Below are positions 44,151-53,547 of a DNA stretch of 64,000 nucleotides, piece by piece. The DNA is taken from the NCBI RefSeq assembly GCF_035645195.1, contig NZ_DASQNA010000022.1, positions 1 through 64,000 of the forward strand, read 5' to 3'. The first letter of the stretch is position 1. Every line of letters begins with the position of its first letter. A program made the position numbers and the translations under genes. The notes below the pieces were generated by a model. It was not told the DNA's origin. It saw only the letters and a list, made by a program, of their open reading frames with translations, and did no database searches. Source of the stretch: Paenibacillus sp. (GTDB taxonomy: Bacteria; Bacillota; Bacilli; Paenibacillales; YIM-B00363).

Positions 44151-45656
44151 TTGGAAATGCGTCAGCCCGGAAAGCCGATCAATATTTTGTTTATTATGGC
44201 GGATCAGCTTCGTTACGACAGTTTAGGGTATACCGGACATCCGATGGTGAAAACCCCCAATATCGACAAATTGGCGGCCGAAGGTACGCAATTTCAGAAG
44301 ATGTATGTGCAATCCGCCGTTTGCGGTCCGTCCCGGGCTTCGATTTATACGGGTCGGTACGTTCATTCTCACCGGGTCCGATTCAACGAGGTGCCGTTCG
44401 GCGCGGGCGAGCGGACGATCGCCGATTACTTCAACGATGCGGGATACCGCTCGGCGCTGATCGGCAGAACCCACTTCACCCCCATTACCGAAACGTACGG
44501 CTTCGAGTATTACGCTTACTACGACGGTTTGCCGGCCAAAGACGGATTTTCCGCGTATCCGGAGTATTTGCGCCGATGCGGTTACAGCGAGGAAGACATT
44601 CGGTTCCGGTATTGGCCGAAGGAACTGACCGTGCTGCCGGGGCAGGAAGCGTATCCGGAGGACTTCGCGGAGGCCGACTATCCATGCCGTATTCGCGAAG
44701 AACATTCTGACACCGCTTACATGACGAATGAGGCGATCCGCTTTATTCGGGAGACCGCCGATCGGCCCTGGATGCTTCATTTGTCGTATTGGAAGCCGCA
44801 CCTGCCTTTCAGCGTGTCGGAACCGTATTTCGGCATGTACGACCCGGACGAAGTGCCCATGCCCCAACGGAAGAACGGAGAGTTGGACGGCAAGCCTCCG
44901 CTGCAGCGCCTGTTCCGGGAAGAACGCCGCGGCGCGTTCGTCGACGACGAACGGCGCCTTCGCAGGGTCAGGTCCGCCTACTACGGCATGATCACCCAAC
45001 TGGACGACCATCTCGGGCGATTGTTCGACGAGATGGAGCGGCTGGGCGTCTTGGACAATACGTTGATCGTATTCACGTCCGACCATGGAGAATATTTGGG
45101 CGATCATGGAATGATCGAGAAGGAGCTCTTCTACGAACAAGCGATCCATGTCCCCTGCATTCTCAAGCTTCCCGGCGTCGTTCCCGCCAACCGGCAAGTC
45201 GGGGAGCTGGTCGAATCGATCGATTTGCTGCCGACGCTGCTGGAGGCCGCAGGCTTGCCGATCCCTCCCGCCGTTCAAGGGCGAAGCTTGCTGCCGTTGA
45301 TTCGCGGCACCGCAGCGGAATGGAGAAGGGAAGTGTTCGCCGAGTGGGACTTCCAATATTATCATTCCCGCCGGCTGTTAGGCCTCGCCCCCGAACAGTG
45401 CAGGGCGATCATGATTCGGGACGAACGCTGGAAGTACGTGCATTACAGCGACCAGCCTTGCGAGCTGTACGACCTGGAAGAGGATCCGGGCGAATTCGAA
45501 AATGTGGCCGATCGGCCGGAACAGCGGGACAGGGTCGAGGCGATGCTCCGGCGCATTCTCGAGTGGCGGATGCGGACGGAAGACCCAATGCCCGAAATCG
45601 ATTTAACGTTCGCGACCTACCTGCGCGACCCTTGGAAAGCCCCGGCGGGCAGGTAG
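44151..45656 (+). CDS. Type I (formylglycine) sulfatase
   Basis: The fold begins PINILFIMADQLRYDSLGYT with the metal-binding Asp; the maturation motif is CGPSR with Cys58 turned into formylglycine, followed by the usual Gly-Arg (YTGRYVHSH). Other metal/substrate residues lie in YWKPHLPF, VFTSDHGEYLGDHGM and the C-terminal RWKYVHYSDQPCELYDLEED. No signal peptide is seen, so it probably works in the cytosol on imported sulfated sugars. Starts possible at ATG 44136, TTG 44151 or ATG 44157; GGGGGAG at 44138 favours 44151. The maturing enzyme (FGE or anSME) is not in the window. Confidence 0.88.
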   Translation: MEMRQPGKPINILFIMADQLRYDSLGYTGHPMVKTPNIDKLAAEGTQFQKMYVQSAVCGPSRASIYTGRYVHSHRVRFNEVPFGAGERTIADYFNDAGYRSALIGRTHFTPITETYGFEYYAYYDGLPAKDGFSAYPEYLRRCGYSEEDIRFRYWPKELTVLPGQEAYPEDFAEADYPCRIREEHSDTAYMTNEAIRFIRETADRPWMLHLSYWKPHLPFSVSEPYFGMYDPDEVPMPQRKNGELDGKPPLQRLFREERRGAFVDDERRLRRVRSAYYGMITQLDDHLGRLFDEMERLGVLDNTLIVFTSDHGEYLGDHGMIEKELFYEQAIHVPCILKLPGVVPANRQVGELVESIDLLPTLLEAAGLPIPPAVQGRSLLPLIRGTAAEWRREVFAEWDFQYYHSRRLLGLAPEQCRAIMIRDERWKYVHYSDQPCELYDLEEDPGEFENVADRPEQRDRVEAMLRRILEWRMRTEDPMPEIDLTFATYLRDPWKAPAGR

Positions 45657-45764
45657 CGCGCGGAAGCGGCTTGTTGTCACGAAAGCGATGCAATGCGATT
45701 CCATACGAGAGGGGCAGGGACCTTGGCCGAACGGTTTGCCGGTGCCGCCGTTTCCCGAACGAGG

Positions 45765-46661
45765 ATGCCGCTGCACATGCGGAATAAGAAATTCAAGAAA
45801 CACCTCATCGCCTACGCCTTTCTTTTGCCGATCTTCATTTCGATGGCTTTGTTCAAGTACTACCCTTTTTTCACCGCTATTTTGAAATCGTTTTACCAAT
45901 GGAACGGGGCGAATATCGACAAGTTCGTCGGATTGGAAAATTTCAGGCAGCTGCTGCAAGATCCGACGTTTTACGTATCGCTGAAAAACGTGTTCGTCCT
46001 GACGATCTGCTTCGTCCTGATTCAACTCGTTTTCCCGTTGTATGCGGCCGTCGGCGTGTTCCACACCCGGTTGAAAATGCAGAACATGTATCGCGTGCTG
46101 TTCCTCGTGCCGCTGGTGGTGCCGCATATCATCATCTTCCTGCTCTGGCGATGGATTTATATGGGCAACGGCGTCATCAATACGTTCTTAGATGGGATCG
46201 GTCTGGAGTCATGGACCCGCGCGTGGCTGGGGGAAAGCGCGACGGCGCTGTGGTCGGTCGTCTTCGTCAATTTTCCGTGGATCGGGGGCATTTTTTTCCT
46301 GATCTATTTGGCCGGGTTGATCGCTATTTCTCCGGAACTATTCGAAGTGGGGAAATTGGACGGCATGAACGCGTGGCAAAGGTTTCGGCATATCGAGCTG
46401 CCTCTGATCAAAAACCAAATCCGGCTCGTCGTCATTCTAGCGTTCATCCAACAATTCCAAAGCTTCGAGAACGTGCTCGTGCTGACGAACGGCGGCCCGG
46501 GATTCTCCACGCTTACCCCAGCTCTATATCTATATAAAGAAGGCTTTGAGTATAACGAGTTCGGGTATGCCTCCGCCATCGGGGTGGTCATCTTCCTCAT
46601 CCTGGTGGCCGTAACCTTCGGCGCGAACAAGTTGATCAGACCGGCGGATACGTCGGATTAA
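45765..46661 (+). CDS. ABC sugar transporter permease (MalF/UgpA-like)
   Basis: About six membrane helices start with KKHLIAYAFLLPIFISMALF, with the cytoplasmic EAA loop LFEVGKLDGMNAWQRFRHIELP that docks the ATPase. It forms the importer channel with the next gene's product and the binding protein at 47601. The frame opens earlier (45693) but ATG 45765 or 45777 fits the family start. It follows the sulfatase by about 110 bases. The ATPase subunit is not encoded nearby, as usual when a shared MsmX-type ATPase is used. Confidence 0.87.
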   Translation: MPLHMRNKKFKKHLIAYAFLLPIFISMALFKYYPFFTAILKSFYQWNGANIDKFVGLENFRQLLQDPTFYVSLKNVFVLTICFVLIQLVFPLYAAVGVFHTRLKMQNMYRVLFLVPLVVPHIIIFLLWRWIYMGNGVINTFLDGIGLESWTRAWLGESATALWSVVFVNFPWIGGIFFLIYLAGLIAISPELFEVGKLDGMNAWQRFRHIELPLIKNQIRLVVILAFIQQFQSFENVLVLTNGGPGFSTLTPALYLYKEGFEYNEFGYASAIGVVIFLILVAVTFGANKLIRPADTSD

Positions 46662-46673
46662 GGGGGGCGGAAC

Positions 46674-47495
46674 ATGCGAAAAAGGGCCCTGGGAGCCGCG
46701 GCGAATCACATCGCGCTTGCGTCGCTGCTGCTCCTGACGTTATTTCCGTTTTACATGCTAGCCATCAGCTCCTTCAAGTTTCAGGACCAAATGATCCATT
46801 CCTTCTGGGTGCCGGCCGCCCCGCTGCACTTCGAAAACTACGTCGGCGCATTCCTGCAAACGTATCCCTTCATAGGGAACTCGATTGTAATCACGACCGG
46901 GATCATCGTTTGCGTGCTGATCAACTCGACGCTGGCGGGGTACGCCTTCGCCCGGTTCCAATTTTTCGGTCAAAGTCTACTGTATTCGCTCATTCTGATG
47001 TTGATGATGGTGCCCGGCTTCCTGCTGCTGATTCCGCAGTTCGCCTTGTTTCGGTCCTTCGGGCTGCTGAACACGTACTGGGCCCAAATTTTCGGACCGA
47101 TGGCGGGCGCTTCGGCGCTGGCCACGATGCTGATGCGGACGTTCTTCGAAGGCATTTCGAAGAGCCTGATCGAAGCCGCGGAGATGGAAGGCGCCGGGGA
47201 TCTGCGCATCTTCTGGCAAATCGTGCTGCCGCTGTCCAAGCCGGTGGTGTCGACCGTCGCCATCATCAACGCGCTTACGGGTTGGAACAACTACATTTGG
47301 CCGTTGGTCGTCACGTCCGGGGAATCGGTTCGACCGATCATCCTCGCCTTGAGCAATATTAAAGGACCGCTCGATCAAGTGCAGGGGCTGCAGTTCGCCG
47401 GTTACGTCATCGCCGCCATGCCGATGTTGATTTTGTTCGCGTTCGCTACGAAATCGTTCATCAGCGGCATTACGGCGGGAGCGGTGAAAGGATGA
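46674..47495 (+). CDS. ABC sugar transporter permease (MalG/UgpE-like)
   Basis: This 273-residue permease has five or six helices (ALASLLLLTLFPFYMLAISS at the start), the EAA loop SLIEAAEMEGAGDLRIFWQI VLP, and the family end KSFISGITAGAVKG. GGGGGGCGG precedes ATG 46674, 12 bases after the partner permease. The two make the heterodimeric pore of a CUT1 importer. Confidence 0.9.
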   Translation: MRKRALGAAANHIALASLLLLTLFPFYMLAISSFKFQDQMIHSFWVPAAPLHFENYVGAFLQTYPFIGNSIVITTGIIVCVLINSTLAGYAFARFQFFGQSLLYSLILMLMMVPGFLLLIPQFALFRSFGLLNTYWAQIFGPMAGASALATMLMRTFFEGISKSLIEAAEMEGAGDLRIFWQIVLPLSKPVVSTVAIINALTGWNNYIWPLVVTSGESVRPIILALSNIKGPLDQVQGLQFAGYVIAAMPMLILFAFATKSFISGITAGAVKG

Positions 47496-47600
47496 ATGCG
47501 GTCGCCGAACGGAGAGGGGGGAGCGGAAAACGCGTTTGGGAAGCTGCGAACGGCACTTTGGTTACAAATCGCGACTTTAAAAAGGGGAAGGTGTAGAACA

Positions 47601-49058
47601 ATGGAAAAGAACCGTCTGACGATGCGCGGGGCCGCCGCGGCGATCGGCATCGCGCTGGTCGTCGCCGGATGCAACGCGTCCGGGGGCGCGGGCTCCGAAG
47701 GGGCAGCCGATTCGAACCGCACCACCGAGCTCAACGTCATCATCCAGTCCGATGCGAGCGGCGACGAGCAGGAGAAGGTCGCTTGGGAAGAAACCATAGC
47801 CTTGTACGAAGAAGCGAATCCGAACGTGGACGTCAACCTCCAGCTCCAATCCTTCGACGGCGTAGAGCAGCACCGCACTTGGGTAACCACGCAGCTGATC
47901 GGGGGAACGGCTCCGGACGTGTTCACGACCCGGTACATCTGGGACCAAGAAGATTTGAAGAAAGAGCTGCTCGTCGATCTGACGCCCTATTACACCCAGA
48001 AGCAAGCGCATCTCGGGGACAGAACGTGGGAGGAGGCGTTCCCGGATGCCGTGCTGCAGCGGATGCGGGGGGATGACGGGCGTTACGCCAGCGTGCCTAC
48101 GAGCATCGACTCCGTACGGATTCTGTATAACAAAGATCTATTCGATAAAGCGGGCGTCACGGCCATTCCGACAACGTGGAACGAATTCATGGAGGCGCAA
48201 GAAAAGCTGAAGCAGTCCGGCGTCGTTCCGTTCGGGTTCCCGAATACGAAGCCGGGGGATTACAACTACAGCTGGACGACACGGATTCTCACGGAGGAGC
48301 TGATCGCAAGCCAGTACGAAGAGCTGGACGTCAGCGGCAACGGCTTCATCGAGGTGAACGAGTACGTTCGGGCGGTGGACCAAGGGATGGTCGACATTAC
48401 CCAGTCCCCTTACAAGGACGTCTTCCCGCTGATCAAGGAATGGAGTCAATACTGGCCTAGAGGGTATAACGGCATCGACTTCAACACGTCGAACGAAATG
48501 TTCCTGCGCGGGGAAGTCGCCATGGTAATGCGGACATCCTCGCAAAGCAAGGTGTTGTTCGAATCCAGCGCGCGCAACTTCGAGATGGCGCTCTTCCCGC
48601 TGCCGTATATCACGAAGGAGAACCACCCCGACGCCGTCGAGAAGCTGATGGAGATCGGCGGGGTGCCGGCGGGCAATTTGGCGATTCCGAAGTCGATCGA
48701 TCCGGGGAAAATCGATGCCGCCGTCGACTTTATCGCCTTCGTCACCTCCCCGCGCATCCAAGGCATGCATGCCGAGAAGCTGTACCGCGCGCCGGCGACG
48801 GCCACGGCCGATCTGCCCGAACATCTGCAAGGCTTCAAGTTCGTAGGCGATCCGATGAAGCTGAACATTTACGGCGGCGAAGTCGACAAGAACGTGACGG
48901 AAAACAACCAGAAACTGGGACAGCTGTACTTGGAAGGATCGAAGCCGTTGGAGGAGTATTTGGCGGAGCTGAAGCAAGTCATGGTGGACGGCGTGAAGAA
49001 GAAGATGGAGGAGAATCAATGGAACGCCGGCAACAATTACGGCATTAAACAGGAATAA
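47601..49058 (+). CDS. ABC sugar-binding lipoprotein (CUT1)
   Basis: ATG 47601 (AAGGGGAAGG upstream) opens MEKNRLTMRGAAAAIGIALV with lipobox VAGC, then the family-1 solute-binding fold: ELNVIIQSDASGDEQEKVAW, QHRTWVTTQLIGGTAPDVFT, PTSIDSVRILYNKDLFDKAG, GVVPFGFPNTKPGDYN and GNLAIPKSIDP. The frame extends to 47496 but this part lies before the signal peptide. It captures the glycan fragment for the two permeases upstream. About 485 residues, normal for the family. Confidence 0.9.
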   Translation: MEKNRLTMRGAAAAIGIALVVAGCNASGGAGSEGAADSNRTTELNVIIQSDASGDEQEKVAWEETIALYEEANPNVDVNLQLQSFDGVEQHRTWVTTQLIGGTAPDVFTTRYIWDQEDLKKELLVDLTPYYTQKQAHLGDRTWEEAFPDAVLQRMRGDDGRYASVPTSIDSVRILYNKDLFDKAGVTAIPTTWNEFMEAQEKLKQSGVVPFGFPNTKPGDYNYSWTTRILTEELIASQYEELDVSGNGFIEVNEYVRAVDQGMVDITQSPYKDVFPLIKEWSQYWPRGYNGIDFNTSNEMFLRGEVAMVMRTSSQSKVLFESSARNFEMALFPLPYITKENHPDAVEKLMEIGGVPAGNLAIPKSIDPGKIDAAVDFIAFVTSPRIQGMHAEKLYRAPATATADLPEHLQGFKFVGDPMKLNIYGGEVDKNVTENNQKLGQLYLEGSKPLEEYLAELKQVMVDGVKKKMEENQWNAGNNYGIKQE

Positions 49059-49094
49059 GCCGAACCGATCGGCCGGATGCCGGCCGCCGCGCAG

Positions 49095-49120
49095 AAGCCG
49101 TCCCGTCGGGACGGCTTTGT
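49095..49120. terminator. Terminator between convergent genes
   Basis: AAGCCGTCCC (49095-49104), loop GTC, GGGACGGCTT (49108-49117), then TGTT; ends the ABC operon and probably the phosphoesterase gene on the other strand. Confidence 0.75.
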
Positions 49121-49142
49121 TGCGCCGCGACGAATTCGCGCG

Positions 49143-50243
49143 TTACTTCCCGAACGACACCTCGATGCGAACGATCTCCGAGCGAGTGCCGATTCGAATC
49201 GGCGGTCCCCAGAAGCCAAACCCGGATGTCACGATCGCATGAAGCTGTTCCTTACGCAGGTAACCCCAATCGAGTTCGTAAATCCTTCGCGTGATCAGGT
49301 TGCCCGGGGCGACCTGCCCGCGGTGCGTGTGTCCGGACACGATCAGGTCGATGCCGGCCTGCTGCGCGATATCCAGCTCGTACGGCTGGTGGTCCAAGAG
49401 GATCAGCGGAAGAGAGCGATCCTCCCCTTCAAGCAGCTCTTCAAGGGCGGCGCGGTCGCGCTCGGTACGGTCTTTGCGGCCGACAAGGAGCAAAGAGTCG
49501 GCTACGGTCTCGACCTCGTCATACAACACCGTGATGCCGGCCTGTTCGATCGCTTCGACGATCGTTCGCGTCGAACCGTCGTAGCGGTCGTGGTTGCCGA
49601 GCGAGGCATACACGCCGAGGGGGGCCGAGATGCCGCGGAGAATATCGGGTATGCCTTGCTCCAAATACGGACCGATGTCATCGTCGAGGATGTCGCCGGG
49701 AAACAGCACGAGATCGGGCTGCAGCGCATTGATCTCATGAACCATCCGCTCGGCATGGTCTCGACCCGACAGCAGTCCGAAGTGCATATCCGCGGCCATC
49801 GCGATCGTCATCGATTCGGCGTACGGATTCGGCTTGTCGATGTGCACTTCGTATGTACGCACTACGGGGTTGTAGGCGTTAAACATGCCGTAACCGAGGA
49901 AGCCTGCCACGGCCAGAAGGGCCGCGACGCCGGACCACTTCTCCACATGATGCCTCGGGAGGCGGGTAAACCGCAGCAGCCGGACGCTAATTTGCACAAG
50001 CGGCAGCACCATGAGCAGCAAGTAGAACAGCGCCATCCAATAAGCGCCGATGATGCGCAGGACGACGTTATCGAAGACGAGGCCCCAAATAAAGGCGCTG
50101 GCGACGACGCTTACCGTGACGATGTAAAGAATCTTCAAAGTTTTAGAAGCCTTGGGCCTGAGCCAGCGCCAGCCGCTCCACCCGATATAGTACACAAGCG
50201 CCGCATAGAGTAAGATGTATGCCAAACCGATCAGTATGAACAT
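49143..50243 (-). CDS. Membrane metallophosphoesterase (YkuE/YaeI-like)
   Basis: Four N-terminal membrane helices (MFILIGLAYILLYAALVYYI first) precede a calcineurin-like phosphoesterase with all metal motifs: DMHFG (DxH), FPGDILDDD (GD), SLGNHDRYDG (GNHD), LLDHQPY and VSGHTHRGQV (GHTH). ATG 50243 is chosen; the frame opens farther out at 50336. Such proteins cleave phosphoesters of lipids, UDP-sugar lipids or nucleotides near the membrane. It is unrelated to its sugar-locus neighbours in function as far as can be seen. Confidence 0.9.
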   Translation of the reverse strand: MFILIGLAYILLYAALVYYIGWSGWRWLRPKASKTLKILYIVTVSVVASAFIWGLVFDNVVLRIIGAYWMALFYLLLMVLPLVQISVRLLRFTRLPRHHVEKWSGVAALLAVAGFLGYGMFNAYNPVVRTYEVHIDKPNPYAESMTIAMAADMHFGLLSGRDHAERMVHEINALQPDLVLFPGDILDDDIGPYLEQGIPDILRGISAPLGVYASLGNHDRYDGSTRTIVEAIEQAGITVLYDEVETVADSLLLVGRKDRTERDRAALEELLEGEDRSLPLILLDHQPYELDIAQQAGIDLIVSGHTHRGQVAPGNLITRRIYELDWGYLRKEQLHAIVTSGFGFWGPPIRIGTRSEIVRIEVSFGK

Positions 50244-50480
50244 AGGGTTTCTCCTATCGCTACAATGGAAAGTCGCTGGCCGCCGCGGCCTGCTATAAAT
50301 ATATCCTATATATAATACCGCATCGGGGCAAATCAACGCCGAGGAACCGTCGACTGCCTAAAACGTATTAGAAGGAACGCTGCCGCGAATTCGAAATCCG
50401 TACCGATGATCCAAGCGATAAGGAACGGCGGATGAAGCGGCGCAGGCGGAAATCAGAAACGGAAAACGGAGTGAGGTTCC

Positions 50481-51575
50481 TTGTACGATCAAAAGTGGTT
50501 TCGCGCGGGATTGTGGGTGCTGCTTGCCTTCGCTATCATTTGGGTCGGTTCGCAAATCGAATTCATTTTCCGTCCCTTAGTTGTGATTGTCCAGACGTTA
50601 TTCGTTCCGCTGCTCGCGGCCGGCGTCTTGTTTTTCCTGCTCCGCCCGCCGGTGCAATTTCTCGTCTCGCGGAAGGTGCCCCGAGCTTTGGCGATACTGC
50701 TGCTGTATCTCCTCATCGCGGGCTTCGCGACGATCGCGGCGCTAACGGTTGGACCGCTGGTTCGAGGGCAGTTCGCGCAATTGATCGAAGCGCTGCCGGG
50801 CTTCATCGAACTTGCGATCGCGAAGACGTACGAGCTCCTCCGATCCGAGGCGTTCGCCAGCTTCTTAGCTACATCCAACATCGATCCGGACGCGTTGGCC
50901 GAACAGGCGTCGGGATACGTCATGACGGTGGTCGACGTCGTGAGCCGAAACCTCTCGAATATTGTCGGCTTTATCGCGAACGTCTTCATGATCGTGTTGG
51001 TCGTCCCCTTCATCCTCTTTTATTTCCTCAAGGACGGCGAGAAAATGTTCGAAGGCTTGATCGGCCTGTTGCCGAAGCGGCGGCAATCCGAAGGTCGCGA
51101 GCTGCTGCTGGAACTCGATCGAACGATCGGCCTCTTCATCCAAGGGCAGATGACCGTCGCCGTCAGCGTCGGCGTCATGCTGTTAATCGGTTTCGAAATC
51201 ATCGGATTGAACTATGCGGTGCTGCTTGCCTTCTTCGCCATGATCACTAATGTCATTCCGTACTTGGGCGCGTTCCTGGCGGCGGCGCCCGCGCTCATCG
51301 TCGGCTTGGCCGATTCGCCGCAGATGGCGCTCAAAGTGCTCCTCGTCACCGTCATCGCGCAGCAGATCGAAGGCAATCTCCTCTCTCCGTGGATCATGGG
51401 CAAGGGGCTGAACATCCATCCGCTGACGATCATTCTGCTGCTGCTCGTCGTCGGCACGTTGATCGGTCCCGTCGGGCTGCTGTTCGCGATCCCGGGCTAC
51501 GCCGTCTTGAAGATCGTCGCCGTGTACGCGATGCGGTGGATGCGGAAGGGGCCTGAGGACCCGATAGACGCTTAA
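50481..51575 (+). CDS. AI-2E-family (PerM-like) membrane transporter
   Basis: The 364-residue protein has about eight helices with the family's conserved parts: FLLRPPVQFLVSRKVPRALA, FILFYFLKDGEKMFEGLIGL, NVIPYLGAFLAAAPALIVGL and EGNLLSPWIMGKGLNIHPLT near the end. Members export autoinducers or act as sodium/proton antiporters; which applies is unknown. Start TTG 50481, with GTGAGG upstream. Confidence 0.87.
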   Translation: MYDQKWFRAGLWVLLAFAIIWVGSQIEFIFRPLVVIVQTLFVPLLAAGVLFFLLRPPVQFLVSRKVPRALAILLLYLLIAGFATIAALTVGPLVRGQFAQLIEALPGFIELAIAKTYELLRSEAFASFLATSNIDPDALAEQASGYVMTVVDVVSRNLSNIVGFIANVFMIVLVVPFILFYFLKDGEKMFEGLIGLLPKRRQSEGRELLLELDRTIGLFIQGQMTVAVSVGVMLLIGFEIIGLNYAVLLAFFAMITNVIPYLGAFLAAAPALIVGLADSPQMALKVLLVTVIAQQIEGNLLSPWIMGKGLNIHPLTIILLLLVVGTLIGPVGLLFAIPGYAVLKIVAVYAMRWMRKGPEDPIDA

Positions 51576-51614
51576 GAGCGCGCTGAACGAGGAGGCAAGC
51601 GGATCGCGAACAAA

Positions 51615-51678
51615 GTCGTGAAAGTGCACGAGGAAAGTCGCCTAAACGGTAGTTCGCCGCCGTCGGCGTCAGTATCAT
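51615..51678 (+). promoter_or_regulatory. YesN-type regulated promoter element, copy 1 (sensor kinase)
   Basis: Aligned without gaps to 55155-55218 and 59254-59317, the 64-bp block shares AAAGTGCA, GAAAGTCG and AACGGTAGTT and ends in a -10 box TATCAT (51673-51678). There is no -35 consensus at the right distance, pointing to activator dependence. It lies 118 bases before the kinase gene start. Confidence 0.65.
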
Positions 51679-51795
51679 GAAGAGACATGGAAAAAGTGAT
51701 GCATTGCCAAAACGAAAACGATACCACACAATGAATAACGGGCTGTCGGGCATATGCTCGGCAGTTTTTTGCATCATGGGGAAGGAGTGGCGGCA

Positions 51796-53529
51796 TTGCG
51801 AATCCCGCATCTATCGTGGAATTCCATTCGGTTCAAGCTGGTAGCGGGGTTATTTCTCGTGACGATCCCGCTCATTACGATGCTTATCTACAACAACTAC
51901 TACAGCATCAGCGTCGTTCGCAACCAAGTGGCGCTTTCCAATAAGAATTTGATCTCGTTGTACATGGCCCAGATCGATTCGCAGCTGCAGGATGCCGAAC
52001 GCAATTTGATGAGCTTGGTGACCTACGACTACGATATTCGGTCCATGGATAACCCGAATTCGGGGGACGAGTACCAACTGGCGAAACACCGCGTATCGAT
52101 GAAATTGTCTAACGAGATCGTACTGTACAAATCTGTCGACGCTTTCTTCGTCTACTCCAAGGCAAGGCAGGATCTGCTGGACGTCTTCAAGGCGGGGGTC
52201 GCCTTTCCGGAGCGGGATCGAGTCGAGCAGTATTTGCATCGGTGGTTCGAAGGCCGACCGGCTCTGGAGGAGAGCGGCAACGACGGTTGGTTCGCGCAGA
52301 AAATCGGGGAAGATTACTACATGCTGAAGGTGATTCCTTCCGGGGATCTGTATATCGGGGCATGGGTCAACGCGAAGACGCTGCTCGTTCCGCTCCACTT
52401 GATCGATCTAGGCGGCGAAGGAAGCGCGCTGCTGGTGACGGAGCGGGGGGAGCCTATGGTCAGCACCGGTCCTTTGCCGGACGAGCGGATCGATTATACG
52501 AAAGGTTTACAGCAATATTATCTTTCCGGCGGCCAGACCAACTCGCTGATCGTCGGAGAGCCGTCGCAAGAAGGAAACTTCAGCCTCGTCGCCGCTATCC
52601 CGGAAAAGCAAATATTACAAAACCTCCCAAAGTTGTCTCGGACCATAGAAATCATATCGATCGCTTCGATCGGGCTGCTTCCGATCAGCTTGCTGCTGCT
52701 TCGCCGTATTTTGCTTTTGCCGCTGAAACGTCTGCTTTCCGTCATGAGACGAATCAACGACGGGAACGTCAACGTGCGAGTCGAACCGTATCCGGCATCC
52801 GATGAATTCATCTTAGTGAATCAAACGTTCAACTCGATGATGTCTCAAATCGAGGAACTCAAAATCAGCGTATACGAGGAGCAGTTGAGCAAGCAAAAGG
52901 CGGAGCTGCAACACCTGCAATTGCAAATCAATCCGCATTTTTTCATGAATTCTTTAAACATCCTGTACAATCTGGCGCAAGTCAAAAAGTTCGAGCTGAT
53001 TCAGGAAATGACCTTGTGCTTGGTTCAATATTTCCGTTTTATGTTCCGCAGCAATTTGACGTTCGTCGCGCTGCGGGAGGAGCTGCAGCATGTACGCAAT
53101 TATATAAGGATTCAAGAGCTTCGTTATCCGAACCGGTTAACGTGCCGAATCGAAGCGCCGGCCTTCTTGGAGCAGGTTCCCGTGCCGCCGCTCGTGATTC
53201 AATCTTTCTTGGAAAATTCCATGAAGCATGGCGTGACGCAGGACGAGCCGATCCATTTGTCCGTCGACATCGATTTGAAGGAAAGCGGACTGGAGCCTTA
53301 TATCGAGATCATCATACGCGATACGGGCTGCGGGTTTTCGGAACGCGCCTTAGCCCAAATTCGCTCGGGAAATCGCGTGATCGACGAACAGGGCGAACAT
53401 ATCGGCATATGGAACGTGCGAAAGAGACTTCAGCTGCTGTATGGCGATCAAGCGTCTATCGTTTGTTATAACGGCTTCCCGCAAGGCGCCGTGATCGAAT
53501 TGAAGCTTCCTTATCATGTGGAGACGTAG
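51796..53529 (+). CDS. YesM-like sensor histidine kinase
   Basis: TTG 51796 (GAAGGAG eight bases upstream) starts MRIPHLSWNSIRFKLVAGLF with a membrane helix, a 260-residue external sensor, a second helix (IEIISIASIGLLPISLLLLR) and a HAMP linker. The kinase core is the His_kinase type: QLQINPHFFMNSLNILYNLA with the phosphorylated His, N-box ENSMKHGVTQDE and G-box DTGCGFSE. About 577 residues. It pairs with the AraC-type regulator that follows 18 bases later and likely senses an external sugar. The frame opens at 51754 but the upstream part is leader. Confidence 0.9.
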   Translation: MRIPHLSWNSIRFKLVAGLFLVTIPLITMLIYNNYYSISVVRNQVALSNKNLISLYMAQIDSQLQDAERNLMSLVTYDYDIRSMDNPNSGDEYQLAKHRVSMKLSNEIVLYKSVDAFFVYSKARQDLLDVFKAGVAFPERDRVEQYLHRWFEGRPALEESGNDGWFAQKIGEDYYMLKVIPSGDLYIGAWVNAKTLLVPLHLIDLGGEGSALLVTERGEPMVSTGPLPDERIDYTKGLQQYYLSGGQTNSLIVGEPSQEGNFSLVAAIPEKQILQNLPKLSRTIEIISIASIGLLPISLLLLRRILLLPLKRLLSVMRRINDGNVNVRVEPYPASDEFILVNQTFNSMMSQIEELKISVYEEQLSKQKAELQHLQLQINPHFFMNSLNILYNLAQVKKFELIQEMTLCLVQYFRFMFRSNLTFVALREELQHVRNYIRIQELRYPNRLTCRIEAPAFLEQVPVPPLVIQSFLENSMKHGVTQDEPIHLSVDIDLKESGLEPYIEIIIRDTGCGFSERALAQIRSGNRVIDEQGEHIGIWNVRKRLQLLYGDQASIVCYNGFPQGAVIELKLPYHVET

Positions 53530-53547
53530 GAAAGGGGAGTGCGACGA

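Noticed and set aside
44223-45365. 380-codon reverse frame over the sulfatase gene
   Set aside because: Antisense to an unambiguous sulfatase; composition typical of the opposite strand of a GC-rich gene.
47577-48011. 144-codon reverse frame over the binding-protein gene
   Set aside because: Antisense to a clear lipoprotein gene; no motif.
49077-50213. 378-codon plus-strand frame opposite the metallophosphoesterase
   Set aside because: Lies antisense to a gene with all metal-binding motifs; His- and Asp-rich shadow with no family features.
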